DNA of 64,000 nucleotides, from contig CAVVKW010000002.1 of the NCBI GenBank assembly GCA_963749035.1, forward strand, positions 930,001-994,000, in the 5' to 3' direction. The DNA comes from CAVVKW01 sp963749035 (lineage in GTDB: Bacteria; Verrucomicrobiota; Verrucomicrobiia; Chthoniobacterales; JAATET01). A model generated the notes under the pieces. The model saw nothing but the letters and a program-made list of their open reading frames with translations. It made no database searches and was not told where the DNA came from. A program made the position numbers and the translations under genes. Below are positions 51,722-61,453 of the stretch, one piece after another; within the stretch, counting starts at the first letter, position 1; each line of letters opens with the position of its first letter.

Positions 51722-52989
51722 CCGTCCCGTTCCCGACCCGGATCGAACGCGCCATTCTCGTCGGCGTCGAGCAGCCCGGCGTCGATCATTGGGACCTTCA
51801 GGATTCGCTCGCCGAGCTCAGTCAGCTCGCCGCCACCGCCGGCGCCGAAGTCGTCGACACCTTCGTCCAGAAACTCGAGAAGCCAACCGCGCCATTCTAC
51901 ATCGGCAAGGGCAAAGCCGAAGAGATCCGCGCCGCCAGCCGCAGCCAGCGAGCCAATAGCCTGATCTTCGACGACGAACTCTCTCCCGCCCAGGGTCGTA
52001 ATCTGGAGAAGCTCACGTCGCGCAAGGTCCTTGATCGCACCCAACTCATTCTTGATATTTTCGCCAAGCGGGCGCGAACGCGAGAGGGACGATTACAGAT
52101 CGAGCTCGCTCAGTTGCAATACCTCCTGCCCCGCCTCACCCGCATGTGGACGCACCTTTCGCGACAGGACGGCGGGATCGGCACCCGGGGTCCGGGCGAA
52201 ACCCAGCTCGAGGTCGATCGGCGTCGCGTGCAAGACCGGATTGCCCGCCTCGAGCGCGATCTCAAAGAGGTCCGCAAGCACCGCACCGTGCAGCGCGAAG
52301 GCCGCCTCCGCCAGCACTGGCCGGTTTGCGCGGTCGTCGGTTACACCAACGCTGGAAAGTCGTCTCTTTTGAACCGCCTGACCGGTTCCCACGTTCTCGC
52401 CGCCGACAAGCTTTTTGCCACTCTCGATCCCACGACCCGGCAATTCGTCCTGCCGAATAAACAGAAGATCCTTCTCACGGACACGGTCGGATTTATCCGC
52501 AAGCTCCCGCACACCGTCATCGAATCCTTCAAGGCCACGCTCGAAGAAGTCGCCCTGGCCGACCTCTTGCTCCACGTCGTCGACATCAGCCACCCCCAAT
52601 TTCACGAACAAATGGTTGCCGTCGACGAGACGATCGCCGAACTCGACGCTCGCGGGAAGCAAACCGTCCTCATCTTCAACAAGATTGATCAGGTCGCCGA
52701 TCCCGCGATCGTCGCTTCCACCCTCGATCGCCATCCGGGGAGTGTCGGAATTTCCGCCCGCACCGGCGAAGGGATCGAGATCTTTCTGGATGAACTCGTG
52801 ATCCGACTCGCCGCCTGGCGTTTGAAAATTTCGTATCAGGTCCCGACCACGGATTCCGCCGCGGTCGCCGAGATCCACCGGATCGGCCACGTGCTGAACT
52901 CGCACTACAATGACGAAACCGTCGATCTCGTCGCCCACGTCCCGCCGGAGCTCAAGGGCCGCTTCACCCACTACGAGGTCGAATCGTGA
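51718..52989 (+). CDS. hflX: Ribosome-associated GTPase HflX
   Basis: The 423-residue protein matches HflX, which splits stalled 70S ribosomes under stress. The N-terminal HflX-specific domain has FYIGKGKAEEIRAA and LIFDDELSPAQGRNLE and is followed by the G domain with G1 VGYTNAGKSSLLN, G3 DTVGFIRKLPH and G4 FNKIDQ. The linker contains GIGTRGPGETQLEVDRRR, unique to the family. ATG 51718 overlaps the miaA stop; the miaA-hflX pairing is common in bacteria and supports both calls. Confidence 0.97.
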   Translation: MTVPFPTRIERAILVGVEQPGVDHWDLQDSLAELSQLAATAGAEVVDTFVQKLEKPTAPFYIGKGKAEEIRAASRSQRANSLIFDDELSPAQGRNLEKLTSRKVLDRTQLILDIFAKRARTREGRLQIELAQLQYLLPRLTRMWTHLSRQDGGIGTRGPGETQLEVDRRRVQDRIARLERDLKEVRKHRTVQREGRLRQHWPVCAVVGYTNAGKSSLLNRLTGSHVLAADKLFATLDPTTRQFVLPNKQKILLTDTVGFIRKLPHTVIESFKATLEEVALADLLLHVVDISHPQFHEQMVAVDETIAELDARGKQTVLIFNKIDQVADPAIVASTLDRHPGSVGISARTGEGIEIFLDELVIRLAAWRLKISYQVPTTDSAAVAEIHRIGHVLNSHYNDETVDLVAHVPPELKGRFTHYEVES

Positions 52990-53237
52990 ACGGTGTTGCT
53001 CGGGTGCGCAAAGAGCGGCACCATGGGCGTCCCGTTGAATGAATTCCCAGCAATACCCAGGAAGATCCGGGTCACGGATGAGGACGACCCCCGAAAAGGT
53101 GCAGGCCGCCACTGCGAATGCATTGACGGCCTGCTGTTCCCCCCAGAACGTCATCCTTAGGTAGCAGTCAGCGTGCCAACTTTCCTCGACTCAAAATTTT
53201 CCCACCCAACCCACGCTCGCCAAGCGATAAGAAAACA
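52990..53237. other. Intergenic region between hflX and the YihY-like gene
   Basis: A 248-bp gap with the promoter of the YihY-like gene at its right end. On the minus strand 52990-53154 encodes a short open frame (MTFWGEQQAVNAFAVAA and further) that looks more protein-like than random, but it runs without a stop into the antisense of hflX and has no recognised homologue. No terminator hairpin was seen after hflX. Confidence 0.3.
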
Positions 53238-54203
53238 ATGAACAGCAAATCCATCTTTGGACTCCTCAAGCAGACCGCCTCCGAGTGGATCGAAGACAAA
53301 GCGCCCATGCTCGGCGCAGCGATCGCTTACTACACCGTATTTTCCCTGGCTCCGCTGCTCATTCTCGGAATTTCGCTAGCGGGATTGTTTTTGGGCCCCG
53401 AGGCCGCCCGCGGCGAAATCTTCGCGCAATTACAGGGCCTGCTGGGAACTCAGACGGCAGAAGCGATGCAGGACATCGTCAAGAATGCCAGTGAGAAGGA
53501 ATCGACCGGAATCATCGGTTCGATCATCGGCATCGTGACTCTGCTCTTCGGCGCATCGGGCGTTTTTGGTCAGCTCCAGGCGGCGCTCAACACCGTTTGG
53601 GAAGTCGAACCCAAGCCCGGCCAAGGCATCATGGGCTTTATCCGCACCCGCTTTCTTTCCTTCGGCTTCATTATCGTGATCGGGTTTCTGCTGCTCGTGT
53701 CGATGATGTTGACCGTCGTGCTCAGCTCCCTGATCGAATACATTCCCGGCCTGTCGAACTCCGATGAATGGCTGGCGACCATCGCAAACATCGGGATCTC
53801 TTTCGCGGTCATTACGCTGCTCTTTGCGCTCATCTTCAAATTTCTCCCCGACGCCAAAGTCGCTTGGCACGACGTCTGGATCGGCGCCCTCATCACCGCC
53901 CTGCTCTTCAGCATCGGTAAATACCTCCTCGGAATCTACATCGGTGCCGGCAGCGTCGGCTCGTCCTACGGTGCCGCGGGCTCGCTCATCGTGCTGCTGG
54001 TCTGGGTCTATTACAGCGCGCAAATCGTCCTTTTCGGTGCGGAATTTACTCAGGTTTACGCCAATCGCTTCGGTGATCACGTCGCCCCGTCCGAGCACGC
54101 CATCGCGGTCGATACCGTGAAGAAGGTCGTCGCCGAAGGTGAAAAAGGCGGACCCGACAAGAAGCCGATGGCGAAAGGCGAGGACAGCGATCAGCCGACC
54201 TAG
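53238..54203 (+). CDS. YihY/BrkB (UPF0761) family membrane protein
   Basis: A 321-residue membrane protein with about six transmembrane helices. Family signs include APMLGAAIAYYTVFSLAPL, FLPDAKVAWHDVWIGAL and YGAAGSLIVLLVWVYYSAQI, then VLFGAEFTQVYANRFG. The function of the YihY family is unsettled; BrkB-type members were reported in serum resistance and the RNase BN label was later withdrawn. The C-terminal 40 residues are charged and probably cytoplasmic. ATG 53238. Confidence 0.93.
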   Translation: MNSKSIFGLLKQTASEWIEDKAPMLGAAIAYYTVFSLAPLLILGISLAGLFLGPEAARGEIFAQLQGLLGTQTAEAMQDIVKNASEKESTGIIGSIIGIVTLLFGASGVFGQLQAALNTVWEVEPKPGQGIMGFIRTRFLSFGFIIVIGFLLLVSMMLTVVLSSLIEYIPGLSNSDEWLATIANIGISFAVITLLFALIFKFLPDAKVAWHDVWIGALITALLFSIGKYLLGIYIGAGSVGSSYGAAGSLIVLLVWVYYSAQIVLFGAEFTQVYANRFGDHVAPSEHAIAVDTVKKVVAEGEKGGPDKKPMAKGEDSDQPT

Positions 54204-54210
54204 CGCGACC

Positions 54211-54236
54211 GGCTTCGTCGGCATCACGGCGAAGCC
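54211..54236 (+). terminator. Hairpin downstream of the YihY-like gene
   Basis: GGCTTCGTCG (54211-54220) and CGGCGAAGCC (54227-54236) form a 10-bp stem with one G-T pair around a six-base loop, starting eight bases after the stop codon. There is no T-run directly after it, so it is only a possible terminator. Confidence 0.45.
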
Positions 54237-54297
54237 ACTCACGCTCTTTGCATTTCGTTCCGGACGTTGATAGTCGTGGGAGCTTCTCCGCTTTCCC

Positions 54298-55308
54298 ATG
54301 ACGCTCCGATTCATCGCCGCCTTCCTCCTTTCGCTATCTCTTTCGCCTGCCGCCTCGGCTGCGACCTACCAGCGTGCGGAGAACTTCGCCGAGCGCCCGC
54401 CCAACTGGCGGCCGTCCCGTGCGAACCAAACTTACGGATTTAGTGACACGCGAGTTTTCCGCTCCACCGGAGGTCCCGGCGGAGCGGGCGGGCTGTTCAG
54501 TCCGACGCGATTTTTCAATTACTACGGCGACACGTTCCTGAACGGGTCGTTCACGCGGAACCAACCCCTTTCGGCCAGCGGACGAATTGCGTTGTCGCGC
54601 AATTCCGCCCGCCCGCCTTACGTCGGAACGACCTACGTCGCTCACTTCGCTCAGTCGACCAGACCGTTCATTCAGGTTGTCGGCATGGCGATTTCCGGGA
54701 GTGGCACGAGCTCGGTGAACGTCTGCGCGATCATCCAGTTTGCCAACGGTCAAGCGGACGTCGGCAAGCCGGTTCAGGTTCGGCTGGACCAGAGCCGCAC
54801 CCTGAGCTGGAGTTACGATTGGAATCCGAACGGCGGCGAACAGGGTCTTGGAGTTCTGACGGTTCGCGCGGGTCAAGCGAAAGCCACACTCTCGCTTGAC
54901 CGCTCGTCGGACGGCGGTGCCTTTGCCGTCGACAGCTTCGGACTGTTCCAACCGCCGTTCCCGAGTCCCAATTCCAACAGCTTCATCCAGCTCTTCATCG
55001 GCCAAGTCGATTACTCGGCCATGGTCGGCAATCCCCCAGCGCTCAGGATCAACGCGCCCAGAAACATCCGTGCCCGGAAAAGCGAGATCCGCGTCAACGG
55101 GAGCGCCCGCGTAGCGAAAGGTAATCGCGTCGTCCGCGTTCGTTATCGACTGAAGGAAGGGAACAAAAGTCGCCGCTTCCGCACCGCCGACGGGACGAAA
55201 CGGTGGAGCTTCCAGATCCGCGTTCCCCGCGGCCGGTCCCGTCTTGAAGTCTTGGCCCGGAGTGACGACGGCACCGTGACAACGAAGACGCGGACGATCC
55301 GGCGTTAG
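54298..55308 (+). CDS. Exported protein with C-terminal Ig-like domain, unknown function
   Basis: The 336-residue product has a clear signal peptide (FIAAFLLSLSLSPAASA|ATY). The N-terminal 230 residues are a beta-rich, Ser/Asn/Phe-containing domain, possibly a jelly-roll or lectin-like fold. The C terminus (about 253-336) looks like an Ig-type module found in Verrucomicrobia exoproteins: VRVRYRLKEGNKSRRF, DGTKRWSFQIRVPRG and RLEVLARSDDGTVTTK. No PEP-CTERM or other sorting motif is visible. It stands alone, convergent with the helicase gene. Confidence 0.65.
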   Translation: MTLRFIAAFLLSLSLSPAASAATYQRAENFAERPPNWRPSRANQTYGFSDTRVFRSTGGPGGAGGLFSPTRFFNYYGDTFLNGSFTRNQPLSASGRIALSRNSARPPYVGTTYVAHFAQSTRPFIQVVGMAISGSGTSSVNVCAIIQFANGQADVGKPVQVRLDQSRTLSWSYDWNPNGGEQGLGVLTVRAGQAKATLSLDRSSDGGAFAVDSFGLFQPPFPSPNSNSFIQLFIGQVDYSAMVGNPPALRINAPRNIRARKSEIRVNGSARVAKGNRVVRVRYRLKEGNKSRRFRTADGTKRWSFQIRVPRGRSRLEVLARSDDGTVTTKTRTIRR

Positions 55309-55342
55309 GCGTTCGAAACCGATTCAGCTCAGAGCATTTTGC

Positions 55343-57967
55343 CTACTCCGGTGGCTGGCGGTGAACGAGGCGCACGGCGTCGAGCCGCAGGCGGGTTCCG
55401 GCCAGGACGGTCCGCAGCTCTTCCCGCTGTTTCCCGAGAGCGGTGATCTCCTCGGGCCGGATCTGATCGTTCACCTTGGCGAGATGCTCCAGCCGGTCGA
55501 TCTCAGCCCGTAACGCGGTGTTCATCCGCGCCGTCGCTTCCTTCACAAGTCGCCGGAGCTCCAGCTCCGCGAGTCGCTGCGTCTCCGCGAGCATGGCGGG
55601 GACCAGCTTTCTCTTGATCGTCTCGTTGTGCAGCAGCCGGAAGACGTCACCTTTCTCCAGCTTCGCCGCGGCGAGTTTGTCGTTGCTGGTTTCCTCCTTG
55701 TTTCGGTGATCCACCGCGACCCGGATCGGGTGCGGGGGCAGGAAACGATCTGCGTGCAAAGACGCCGGCGCAACGCACTCGGCGATCGCGTGCGCTTCAA
55801 GATACATCGCTTCCGGGCCAGGCTGACGCCAGACGCCGAACGCGGCGTTGCCGGTCTCGGCACCGAGCAGAAGGTCGATCGCGCCGCGAACCATGGGATG
55901 ATCCATGGAGAAAAACCCAAGGTCTTCGCGGCTCAGTGCCCGCCGCCGGTCGAACGTGACCGACAAGCCTTCGTCCGGCAGCGCCGGGAAGGCGTCGGTG
56001 AGAAGGTGTCCCGGCCGAAGGAGAAATCCGCGGTGACCGAGTTCCTCGACGTGGATTCCAAAGTGATCGAAAAGTGCGAGCACGTATTCTTCGAAGTCCG
56101 GATCGGTATCCCGGTGCTCGATTCGCTCGATCAGCGTCGCCGCCTTTTCCGGCTGCGAGGAATTGAGTTCCAGTAGCCGATCGTGCCCCTCCGCCATCCG
56201 CTGTGACACCTCGCCGGCCAGCACCTTCGAACGCTTCAGAAACGCCGGGAGTTTATCGGCACTCGGCGAGGCCAGAAGCTCGCGTCGCTCGGCCTCCAGC
56301 GTTCGCGCCAGCTCCGCGGCTCCGTGGAGATTGTGTTCGAAGGCTCCGAGGCCTTCGTGATACCAGCGAGCGAGAATCTCGGACTCGGTCCCGACGTCGA
56401 ACGGCACGTGGATGTGGATCGTCTCCGATTGCCCAATCCGGTCGAGGCGACCAATTCTCTGCTCGAGTAGCTCGGGCTCGTCCGGCAGATCGTAGAGAAC
56501 GAGGTGATGCGCGAACTGGAAATTCCGGCCCTCACTCCCGATCTCCGAACAGATCAAAATCCGGGCACCTTCCGGCTCGGCGAAGAACGCTGCGTTCCGG
56601 TCCCGCTGCAGCAAGGTGAGTCCTTCGTGAAAGACGGCGGCGGTGACGTTGATCTTCGTCAACAGGGATTCGTAAACCTCTTCGGCCAACTCGCGCGTTC
56701 GGCAGATGAGCAACACTTTCGCCGGGTCGAGTTCGCGCAAAAGACCAACCAACCAAGTCACCCGGTCTTCGGTCAACTTGACGAGGTGCGCCTTGCGTTC
56801 CGGAAACCCGCTCAGAGCCGCGCGCGTGTTGCGAAACATCACCCGCCCGGTGCCGAAACGATCCAGCCGGTCGGCGATCTCCGACGCCGCAGCGTCGCTT
56901 GCGATCAGATCGTCGACCTCGCGGGCGACTTCGGTGTAGCGCTCGGATTCGGCCACGAATTGATCGAAATCACCGTAGCGATCCGGGTCCAGCAGCCGGA
57001 GGCGTGCAAAGTGGCTCTCGAGCCCGAGTTGTTGCGGCGTCGCGGTGAGTAACAGCACCGCCGGGATGCGCGCCGCCAAATCCGCGACGACTGCATACCC
57101 TTCGCTTCCCTCCTCCAGGTGATGGGCTTCGTCGACGATCAACAGATCCCACCCGGCGTCGACCGCCTGTTTGGCCCGTTCCGATGATCCGGCCAGAAAC
57201 GGTGCGCTGACCAAAACCAACTGGCTATCGAGAAATGGATTCACGTCCGGATCACCCGCTTGAATCGCCTTGCAGCGCTCTTCGTCGAAGAGACTGAAGA
57301 GCAGGTTGAAGCGGCGAAGCAGCTCGACGAACCACTGGTGCACCAGCGGATCGGGGACGAGGATGAGCACCCGGTCGGCTCGACCGGTGAGGTGCATGCG
57401 GTGAAGCGTTAGACAGGCCTCGATGGTTTTGCCCAACCCGACCTCGTCGGCGAGCAGCACCCGTGGAGCGAGGCGTCCCGCGACCTCCGCGGCGATGTGG
57501 AGCTGGTGGGGAATCAAGTCGATCCGGGCTCCCGCGAAGCCGCGCACCGGGGATTGGCGAATGCGGCTGCGGTGGCCGAGCGTTGCCACGCGCAAGTCGA
57601 AGGTCGCGTTGTCGTCGATCCGGCCGGCGAGCAAGCGGTCCTCCGGCGCGCTGAAGCTGATCGTGTCTGCCAGCTCGGCTTCCGGGACTTCCGCCCCGTC
57701 GGAGACAACGTAGGTCGCAATCCCGGCATCGGTCGTGACCGATTCGACCGTGAGTTGTTCGTCCCGATGCGTGCGAATCCGGTCGCCGGGCCGAAAAATA
57801 ATGCGTCGAAGCGGGGCGGACTCCAGCGCGTATTGCCGGTGTTCGCCGGCGGCCGGGAAATAAATTTCGACGCGGCCGAACTCCGCCTTCATGAGGATGC
57901 CAAGGCCGAGTTCTGGCTCGGTGTCGCTGGCCCAGCGCTGGCCGGGATGAATGTCGGAGGCTTTCAT
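55343..57967 (-). CDS. rapA: RapA-like Snf2 family helicase
   Basis: The 874-residue protein follows RapA, the RNA polymerase recycling ATPase. The N-terminal part (about 1-110) has Tudor-like modules (PGQRWASDTEPELGLGILM). The ATPase core has motif I LADEVGLGKTIEAC (172-185), motif II LLIVDEAHHLEEGSEG, and later VLLLTATPQQLGLESH, FRNTRAALSGFPERK, and motif VI IGRLDRIGQSETIHIHVP. Overall length is close to the approximately 970 of E. coli RapA. Its ATG at 57967 is immediately next to the Uup stop, so the two genes are translationally linked. A role in transcription recycling is the family function. Confidence 0.93.
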   Translation of the reverse strand: MKASDIHPGQRWASDTEPELGLGILMKAEFGRVEIYFPAAGEHRQYALESAPLRRIIFRPGDRIRTHRDEQLTVESVTTDAGIATYVVSDGAEVPEAELADTISFSAPEDRLLAGRIDDNATFDLRVATLGHRSRIRQSPVRGFAGARIDLIPHQLHIAAEVAGRLAPRVLLADEVGLGKTIEACLTLHRMHLTGRADRVLILVPDPLVHQWFVELLRRFNLLFSLFDEERCKAIQAGDPDVNPFLDSQLVLVSAPFLAGSSERAKQAVDAGWDLLIVDEAHHLEEGSEGYAVVADLAARIPAVLLLTATPQQLGLESHFARLRLLDPDRYGDFDQFVAESERYTEVAREVDDLIASDAAASEIADRLDRFGTGRVMFRNTRAALSGFPERKAHLVKLTEDRVTWLVGLLRELDPAKVLLICRTRELAEEVYESLLTKINVTAAVFHEGLTLLQRDRNAAFFAEPEGARILICSEIGSEGRNFQFAHHLVLYDLPDEPELLEQRIGRLDRIGQSETIHIHVPFDVGTESEILARWYHEGLGAFEHNLHGAAELARTLEAERRELLASPSADKLPAFLKRSKVLAGEVSQRMAEGHDRLLELNSSQPEKAATLIERIEHRDTDPDFEEYVLALFDHFGIHVEELGHRGFLLRPGHLLTDAFPALPDEGLSVTFDRRRALSREDLGFFSMDHPMVRGAIDLLLGAETGNAAFGVWRQPGPEAMYLEAHAIAECVAPASLHADRFLPPHPIRVAVDHRNKEETSNDKLAAAKLEKGDVFRLLHNETIKRKLVPAMLAETQRLAELELRRLVKEATARMNTALRAEIDRLEHLAKVNDQIRPEEITALGKQREELRTVLAGTRLRLDAVRLVHRQPPE

Positions 57968-59782
57968 TTACTCTTCGCAGGCTTGTCGCCGGGCTTCGAG
58001 TTCGTCCCAGCGTGCGAAGGCGGTCGTGGTTTCCCGTTCGATTTCCGCGACGCGAGCCTGTAACCGCGGAATTGTGCTGGGTTCGTCGCGGTAAAGATCG
58101 GGGGAGGCCAGCCGCTCGGTGACGTCAGCGTGTTCGCGCTCCAGCGTTTCGATCTGATCCGGTAATTCGGCCAGCTCCTTGCGTTCCCGGTTGAGAAATT
58201 TCGGGGCGCGTTCACTCTTCTGACCCGGAGCCGGAGTCGAATCGGATCTTTCGGGCTCGGGTGCCGTGGCCGGCTTCTCGACCTTGCGGGCCCTCTGCGC
58301 GAGCCAGTCGACGTATCCGCCGACGTATTCGTTCACCTCGCCCTCCCCCTCGAAGACGAGCGTGCTGGTCACGACGTGGTCAAGGAAGTCGCGATCATGC
58401 GACACGAGCAGCAGCGTGCCGGAGTAATTGAGCAGCAATTCCTCCAGCAACTCGAGCGTCTCGGCGTCGAGATCGTTCGTCGGCTCGTCCAACACGAGCA
58501 GGTTGGCCGGTTGAAGAAACAGCCGGGCGAGCAGGAGGCGGTTTCGCTCCCCGCCGGAGAGGGCACTGGCCGGCAGACGGATGCGGTCGCTGCGAAAGAG
58601 AAAGTCCTGGAGGTAGCTGTGAATGTTCCGCGGCCGCCCGTCGAAGGTCACCGTCTCGGCGTCACCCGCCACGTTTTGCGCGACGGTCCTGGAGTTGTCG
58701 ATCTGGGCCCGGAGTTGATCGAGATAAACGACGTCGAGATTTGTCCCGGTCCGAACTTCGCCACTCGTCGGCTCGAGACGACCGAGGAGAAGCTGGAGGA
58801 GCGTGGTTTTGCCGCTGCCATTCGGGCCGATGATCCCGATCTTGTCTCCTCGCCAAATCGTCGTGTTGAGATTTTGAACGATCGGCTTTTCTCCGAATGA
58901 AAACGAGGCGTCTTTCACCTCGATGACCTTCTGTCCGGACGTTGCCCCGGAGGCGAGAGCGAGGGTCGCCGTGCCTTCGCGCTCACGGCGTTGACTCCGC
59001 TCGCGGCGTAATTCTTTGAGCGCGCGCACGCGGCCCTCGTCCCGCGTTCGACGGGCCTTCACGCCTTGCCGAATCCAAGCTTCTTCCTGAGCGAGCTTCT
59101 TATCGAAGGTCGCCCACTGACGTTGCTCCGCTTCGAGGGCGGCGGCCTTTCGCTCGAGGAACGTTTCGTAGCTGCACGCCCAGCTCGTGAGGCGTCCGCG
59201 GTCGAGTTCGATGATCCGCGTCGCGAGGCGGCGGAGAAACGCGCGATCGTGCGTCACGAAAAGGAGCGTCGGCCTGGTCTCGAGTAGAAAATTTTCGAGC
59301 CACAGGATCGAATCGAGATCGAGATGGTTGGTGGGCTCGTCGAGCAACAAGACGTCGGGTTGCGCCGCGAGGGAACGTCCGAGCAAGACTCGCCGCTTCA
59401 GGCCACCTGACAGATCCGCGAACGACGCGTAGGCCGGGAGGTTCATCGTCTCCGCCAAATTCTCGAGTCGGACGTCGGACTCCCATTCCTCTTCGTGCCG
59501 GTCGGGACTGAGCCCAGAGCGGAGGACATCGATGACCTCGCCTTCGAGACCCCGCGGCACCTCCTGCTGGAGGCGGGTCAGCACCGTTGCCGGCGGGCGG
59601 ATGATCTCCCCCGAAGCGGGCGCTTCCTCACCCGCGATGACCCGGAGGAGACTGGTCTTTCCGGCTCCGTTCCGGCCGAGAAGACAGACGCGCTCGCCCG
59701 GATCGATCTGAAGGTCGACCCCGTCGAGGATCGGTGCGCCGCCGTAGCTGAGCGCGATGTTCCGAAGTTGGAATAGTGGCAT
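57968..59782 (-). CDS. uup: ABC-F family ATPase, Uup type
   Basis: A 604-residue duplicated ATPase without membrane segments. The first half has Walker A LLGRNGAGKTSLLR, signature LSGGLKRRVLLGRSLA and VLLLDEPTNHLDLDS. The second half has IIGPNGSGKTTLLQ, LSGGERNRLLLARLF and LVLDEPTNDLDAE. A Lys/Arg/Glu-rich linker and a C-terminal coiled coil (about 525-600, with RKELAELPDQIETLEREHAD) match Uup. ABC-F proteins act on ribosomes and Uup influences replication-related DNA branch stability. Stop and next gene's start are adjacent. Confidence 0.93.
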   Translation of the reverse strand: MPLFQLRNIALSYGGAPILDGVDLQIDPGERVCLLGRNGAGKTSLLRVIAGEEAPASGEIIRPPATVLTRLQQEVPRGLEGEVIDVLRSGLSPDRHEEEWESDVRLENLAETMNLPAYASFADLSGGLKRRVLLGRSLAAQPDVLLLDEPTNHLDLDSILWLENFLLETRPTLLFVTHDRAFLRRLATRIIELDRGRLTSWACSYETFLERKAAALEAEQRQWATFDKKLAQEEAWIRQGVKARRTRDEGRVRALKELRRERSQRREREGTATLALASGATSGQKVIEVKDASFSFGEKPIVQNLNTTIWRGDKIGIIGPNGSGKTTLLQLLLGRLEPTSGEVRTGTNLDVVYLDQLRAQIDNSRTVAQNVAGDAETVTFDGRPRNIHSYLQDFLFRSDRIRLPASALSGGERNRLLLARLFLQPANLLVLDEPTNDLDAETLELLEELLLNYSGTLLLVSHDRDFLDHVVTSTLVFEGEGEVNEYVGGYVDWLAQRARKVEKPATAPEPERSDSTPAPGQKSERAPKFLNRERKELAELPDQIETLEREHADVTERLASPDLYRDEPSTIPRLQARVAEIERETTTAFARWDELEARRQACEE

Positions 59783-59859
59783 GGGTCAAAGAAGTTATGA
59801 GTCGAGAGGGGTTTGGTGAGAGGCGTTGGCCCTCAGGCTCTCGCTGTCGTCCCGAAGAT

Positions 59860-60828
59860 TCAGGCGCAGACTGGACGCTCGAGGTCGCTGAACGGGGCCT
59901 GTGCGGTCAGGCCGAGCTCGTTCAGCAGGTCGAGGTCTTCGTTGACCTCGGGATTGCCGGCAGTCAGGAGCTTCTCCCCGTAAAAGACCGAATTCGCTCC
60001 AGCGAAGAAACAGAGAGCCTGGGCTTCGCGGGAGAGGATCGTGCGCCCGGCCGACAGGCGGATTTTCGCCTTCGGCAGGGTGATGCGGGCCGTAGCGATG
60101 AGGCGGACCAACTCGAATGGGTCGATGGGGACCGCATCCTCGAGCGGAGTGCCGGGCATGGGCATGAGGCAGTTGATCGGGACGCTCTCGGGGACCGGGT
60201 CGAAATTTGAAAGCACTTCGAGCATGCGGAGGCGGTCGGTCTCGCTTTCCCCCATGCCGAGGATGCCGCCGCAACAAACCGCCATGCCGGCCCGTTGGAC
60301 GGACCCGATGGTGTTCAGACGGTCATCGAACGTGTGGGTCGTGACGATGTTACCGTAGTGCTCAGGTGACGTGTCGATGTTGTGGTTGTAGGCCGTCACG
60401 CCCGCCGCTCGAAGTTGCTCCGCCTCGGCGTCACCGAGCTGGCCGAGGGTCACGCAGACCTCCATGCCAAGTTTACTCACTTCCCGGATCGTCTCGAGAA
60501 CGGTCTCGAAGCGCGGGTCGCCGGAGCGAACACCCTTCCAGGCGGCACCCATGCAGAAGCGGGTCGAGCCGTTGGCCCGGGCCTGCCGCGCGATGGGCAT
60601 CACCTCGTCGGCGGTCATTAGCTTCTCGCGCTCGACTCCAGTTTGGTAACGGGCACTTTGCGCACAATAGGCGCAATCTTCGCTGCACCCACCCGTCTTC
60701 ACACTCAGGAGAGTGCAGAGCTGCATTTCGCGTTCCGGCCAGTTCTCGCGGTGAACCGCACGGGCAGCTTCGATCAGTTCAAAAAACGGTCGGTCGTAAA
60801 TTTCTTTCAGTCCAGCAAACGTCGCCAT
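59860..60828 (-). CDS. bioB: Biotin synthase
   Basis: The 322-residue radical SAM enzyme inserts sulfur into dethiobiotin. The cluster motif is GGCSEDCAYCAQSAR (Cys48, Cys52, Cys55), followed by GAAWKGVRSGDPRFE, the SAM-site segments YNHNIDTSPEHYGNI, and SVPINCLMPMPGTPL. ILSREAQALCFFAGANSVFYG contains the 2Fe-2S region. Length is normal. No bioA, bioD or bioF is adjacent. ATG 60828. Confidence 0.98.
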   Translation of the reverse strand: MATFAGLKEIYDRPFFELIEAARAVHRENWPEREMQLCTLLSVKTGGCSEDCAYCAQSARYQTGVEREKLMTADEVMPIARQARANGSTRFCMGAAWKGVRSGDPRFETVLETIREVSKLGMEVCVTLGQLGDAEAEQLRAAGVTAYNHNIDTSPEHYGNIVTTHTFDDRLNTIGSVQRAGMAVCCGGILGMGESETDRLRMLEVLSNFDPVPESVPINCLMPMPGTPLEDAVPIDPFELVRLIATARITLPKAKIRLSAGRTILSREAQALCFFAGANSVFYGEKLLTAGNPEVNEDLDLLNELGLTAQAPFSDLERPVCA

Positions 60829-60880
60829 TCGGGAGGTTTTACCGGACCGCGCGGATCGTGGGAAGCCGCAAGGCGGTGGA

Positions 60881-61453
60881 TCATTTCTTCGCTCGGCGGC
60901 TGAGCAAAATTCGAAAAGTCACCGTTTCCGTTCCGTCCCGGAGTGTCTGCAGAATCCGAAGTGAATTCCCCCGGGAGCGAATTTTTCCCGTCACGACCCC
61001 ATCCAGACCATAACCGCGACCCAGCATCGTGAACCGTCCACCCCGACGCCGGAGGTTCCCCGTGCCGGTGGCCTTGAGGTTTTCATTGTTGAGCTGATCG
61101 CGCAGCCGCAGGACCGCCCGGCCTTTCCCGGCGATCGAGTAATTCGACGTGATTTTGCCGCGTTTGTTGTTGCGGATGAAGCTTCCCTCGACCTCGATCT
61201 GGAGAGCTTTTTTCCCACGCGAAAGCCGGATCGTTGTCTTAACCGGTGCCGAGAACCGTTTCGGCGTCCCCTGCTTTTTTACGACGATCCTTTCGATTCC
61301 CCGGTAGGTGCCACGGAGGTCACCAAACACCGGAGCCGTTGCGGCCGAAGCGGAATTCGGGATCACGAAGAAAACGGCTGCGGTGGAGAGCAGGGCGCCC
61401 AGGAAGATTTTCTTAATTGTTTTTTGACCGGGGATGACGGGAGTCGAATTCAT
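60881..61453 (-). CDS. Exported small protein, unknown function
   Basis: A 190-residue protein with a signal peptide (IFLGALLSTAAVFFVIPNSA, cleavage probably after ASA). The mature part is very basic, with short alternating beta strands (TTIRLSRGKKALQIEVEGSF, VTFRILLSRR), and no Cys or metal motif. It could be a beta-barrel or lipocalin-like periplasmic protein. The gene is 52 bp upstream of bioB on the same strand, so it would be the start of that operon; its upstream gap is shared with the sigma factor. Confidence 0.6.
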   Translation of the reverse strand: MNSTPVIPGQKTIKKIFLGALLSTAAVFFVIPNSASAATAPVFGDLRGTYRGIERIVVKKQGTPKRFSAPVKTTIRLSRGKKALQIEVEGSFIRNNKRGKITSNYSIAGKGRAVLRLRDQLNNENLKATGTGNLRRRGGRFTMLGRGYGLDGVVTGKIRSRGNSLRILQTLRDGTETVTFRILLSRRAKK

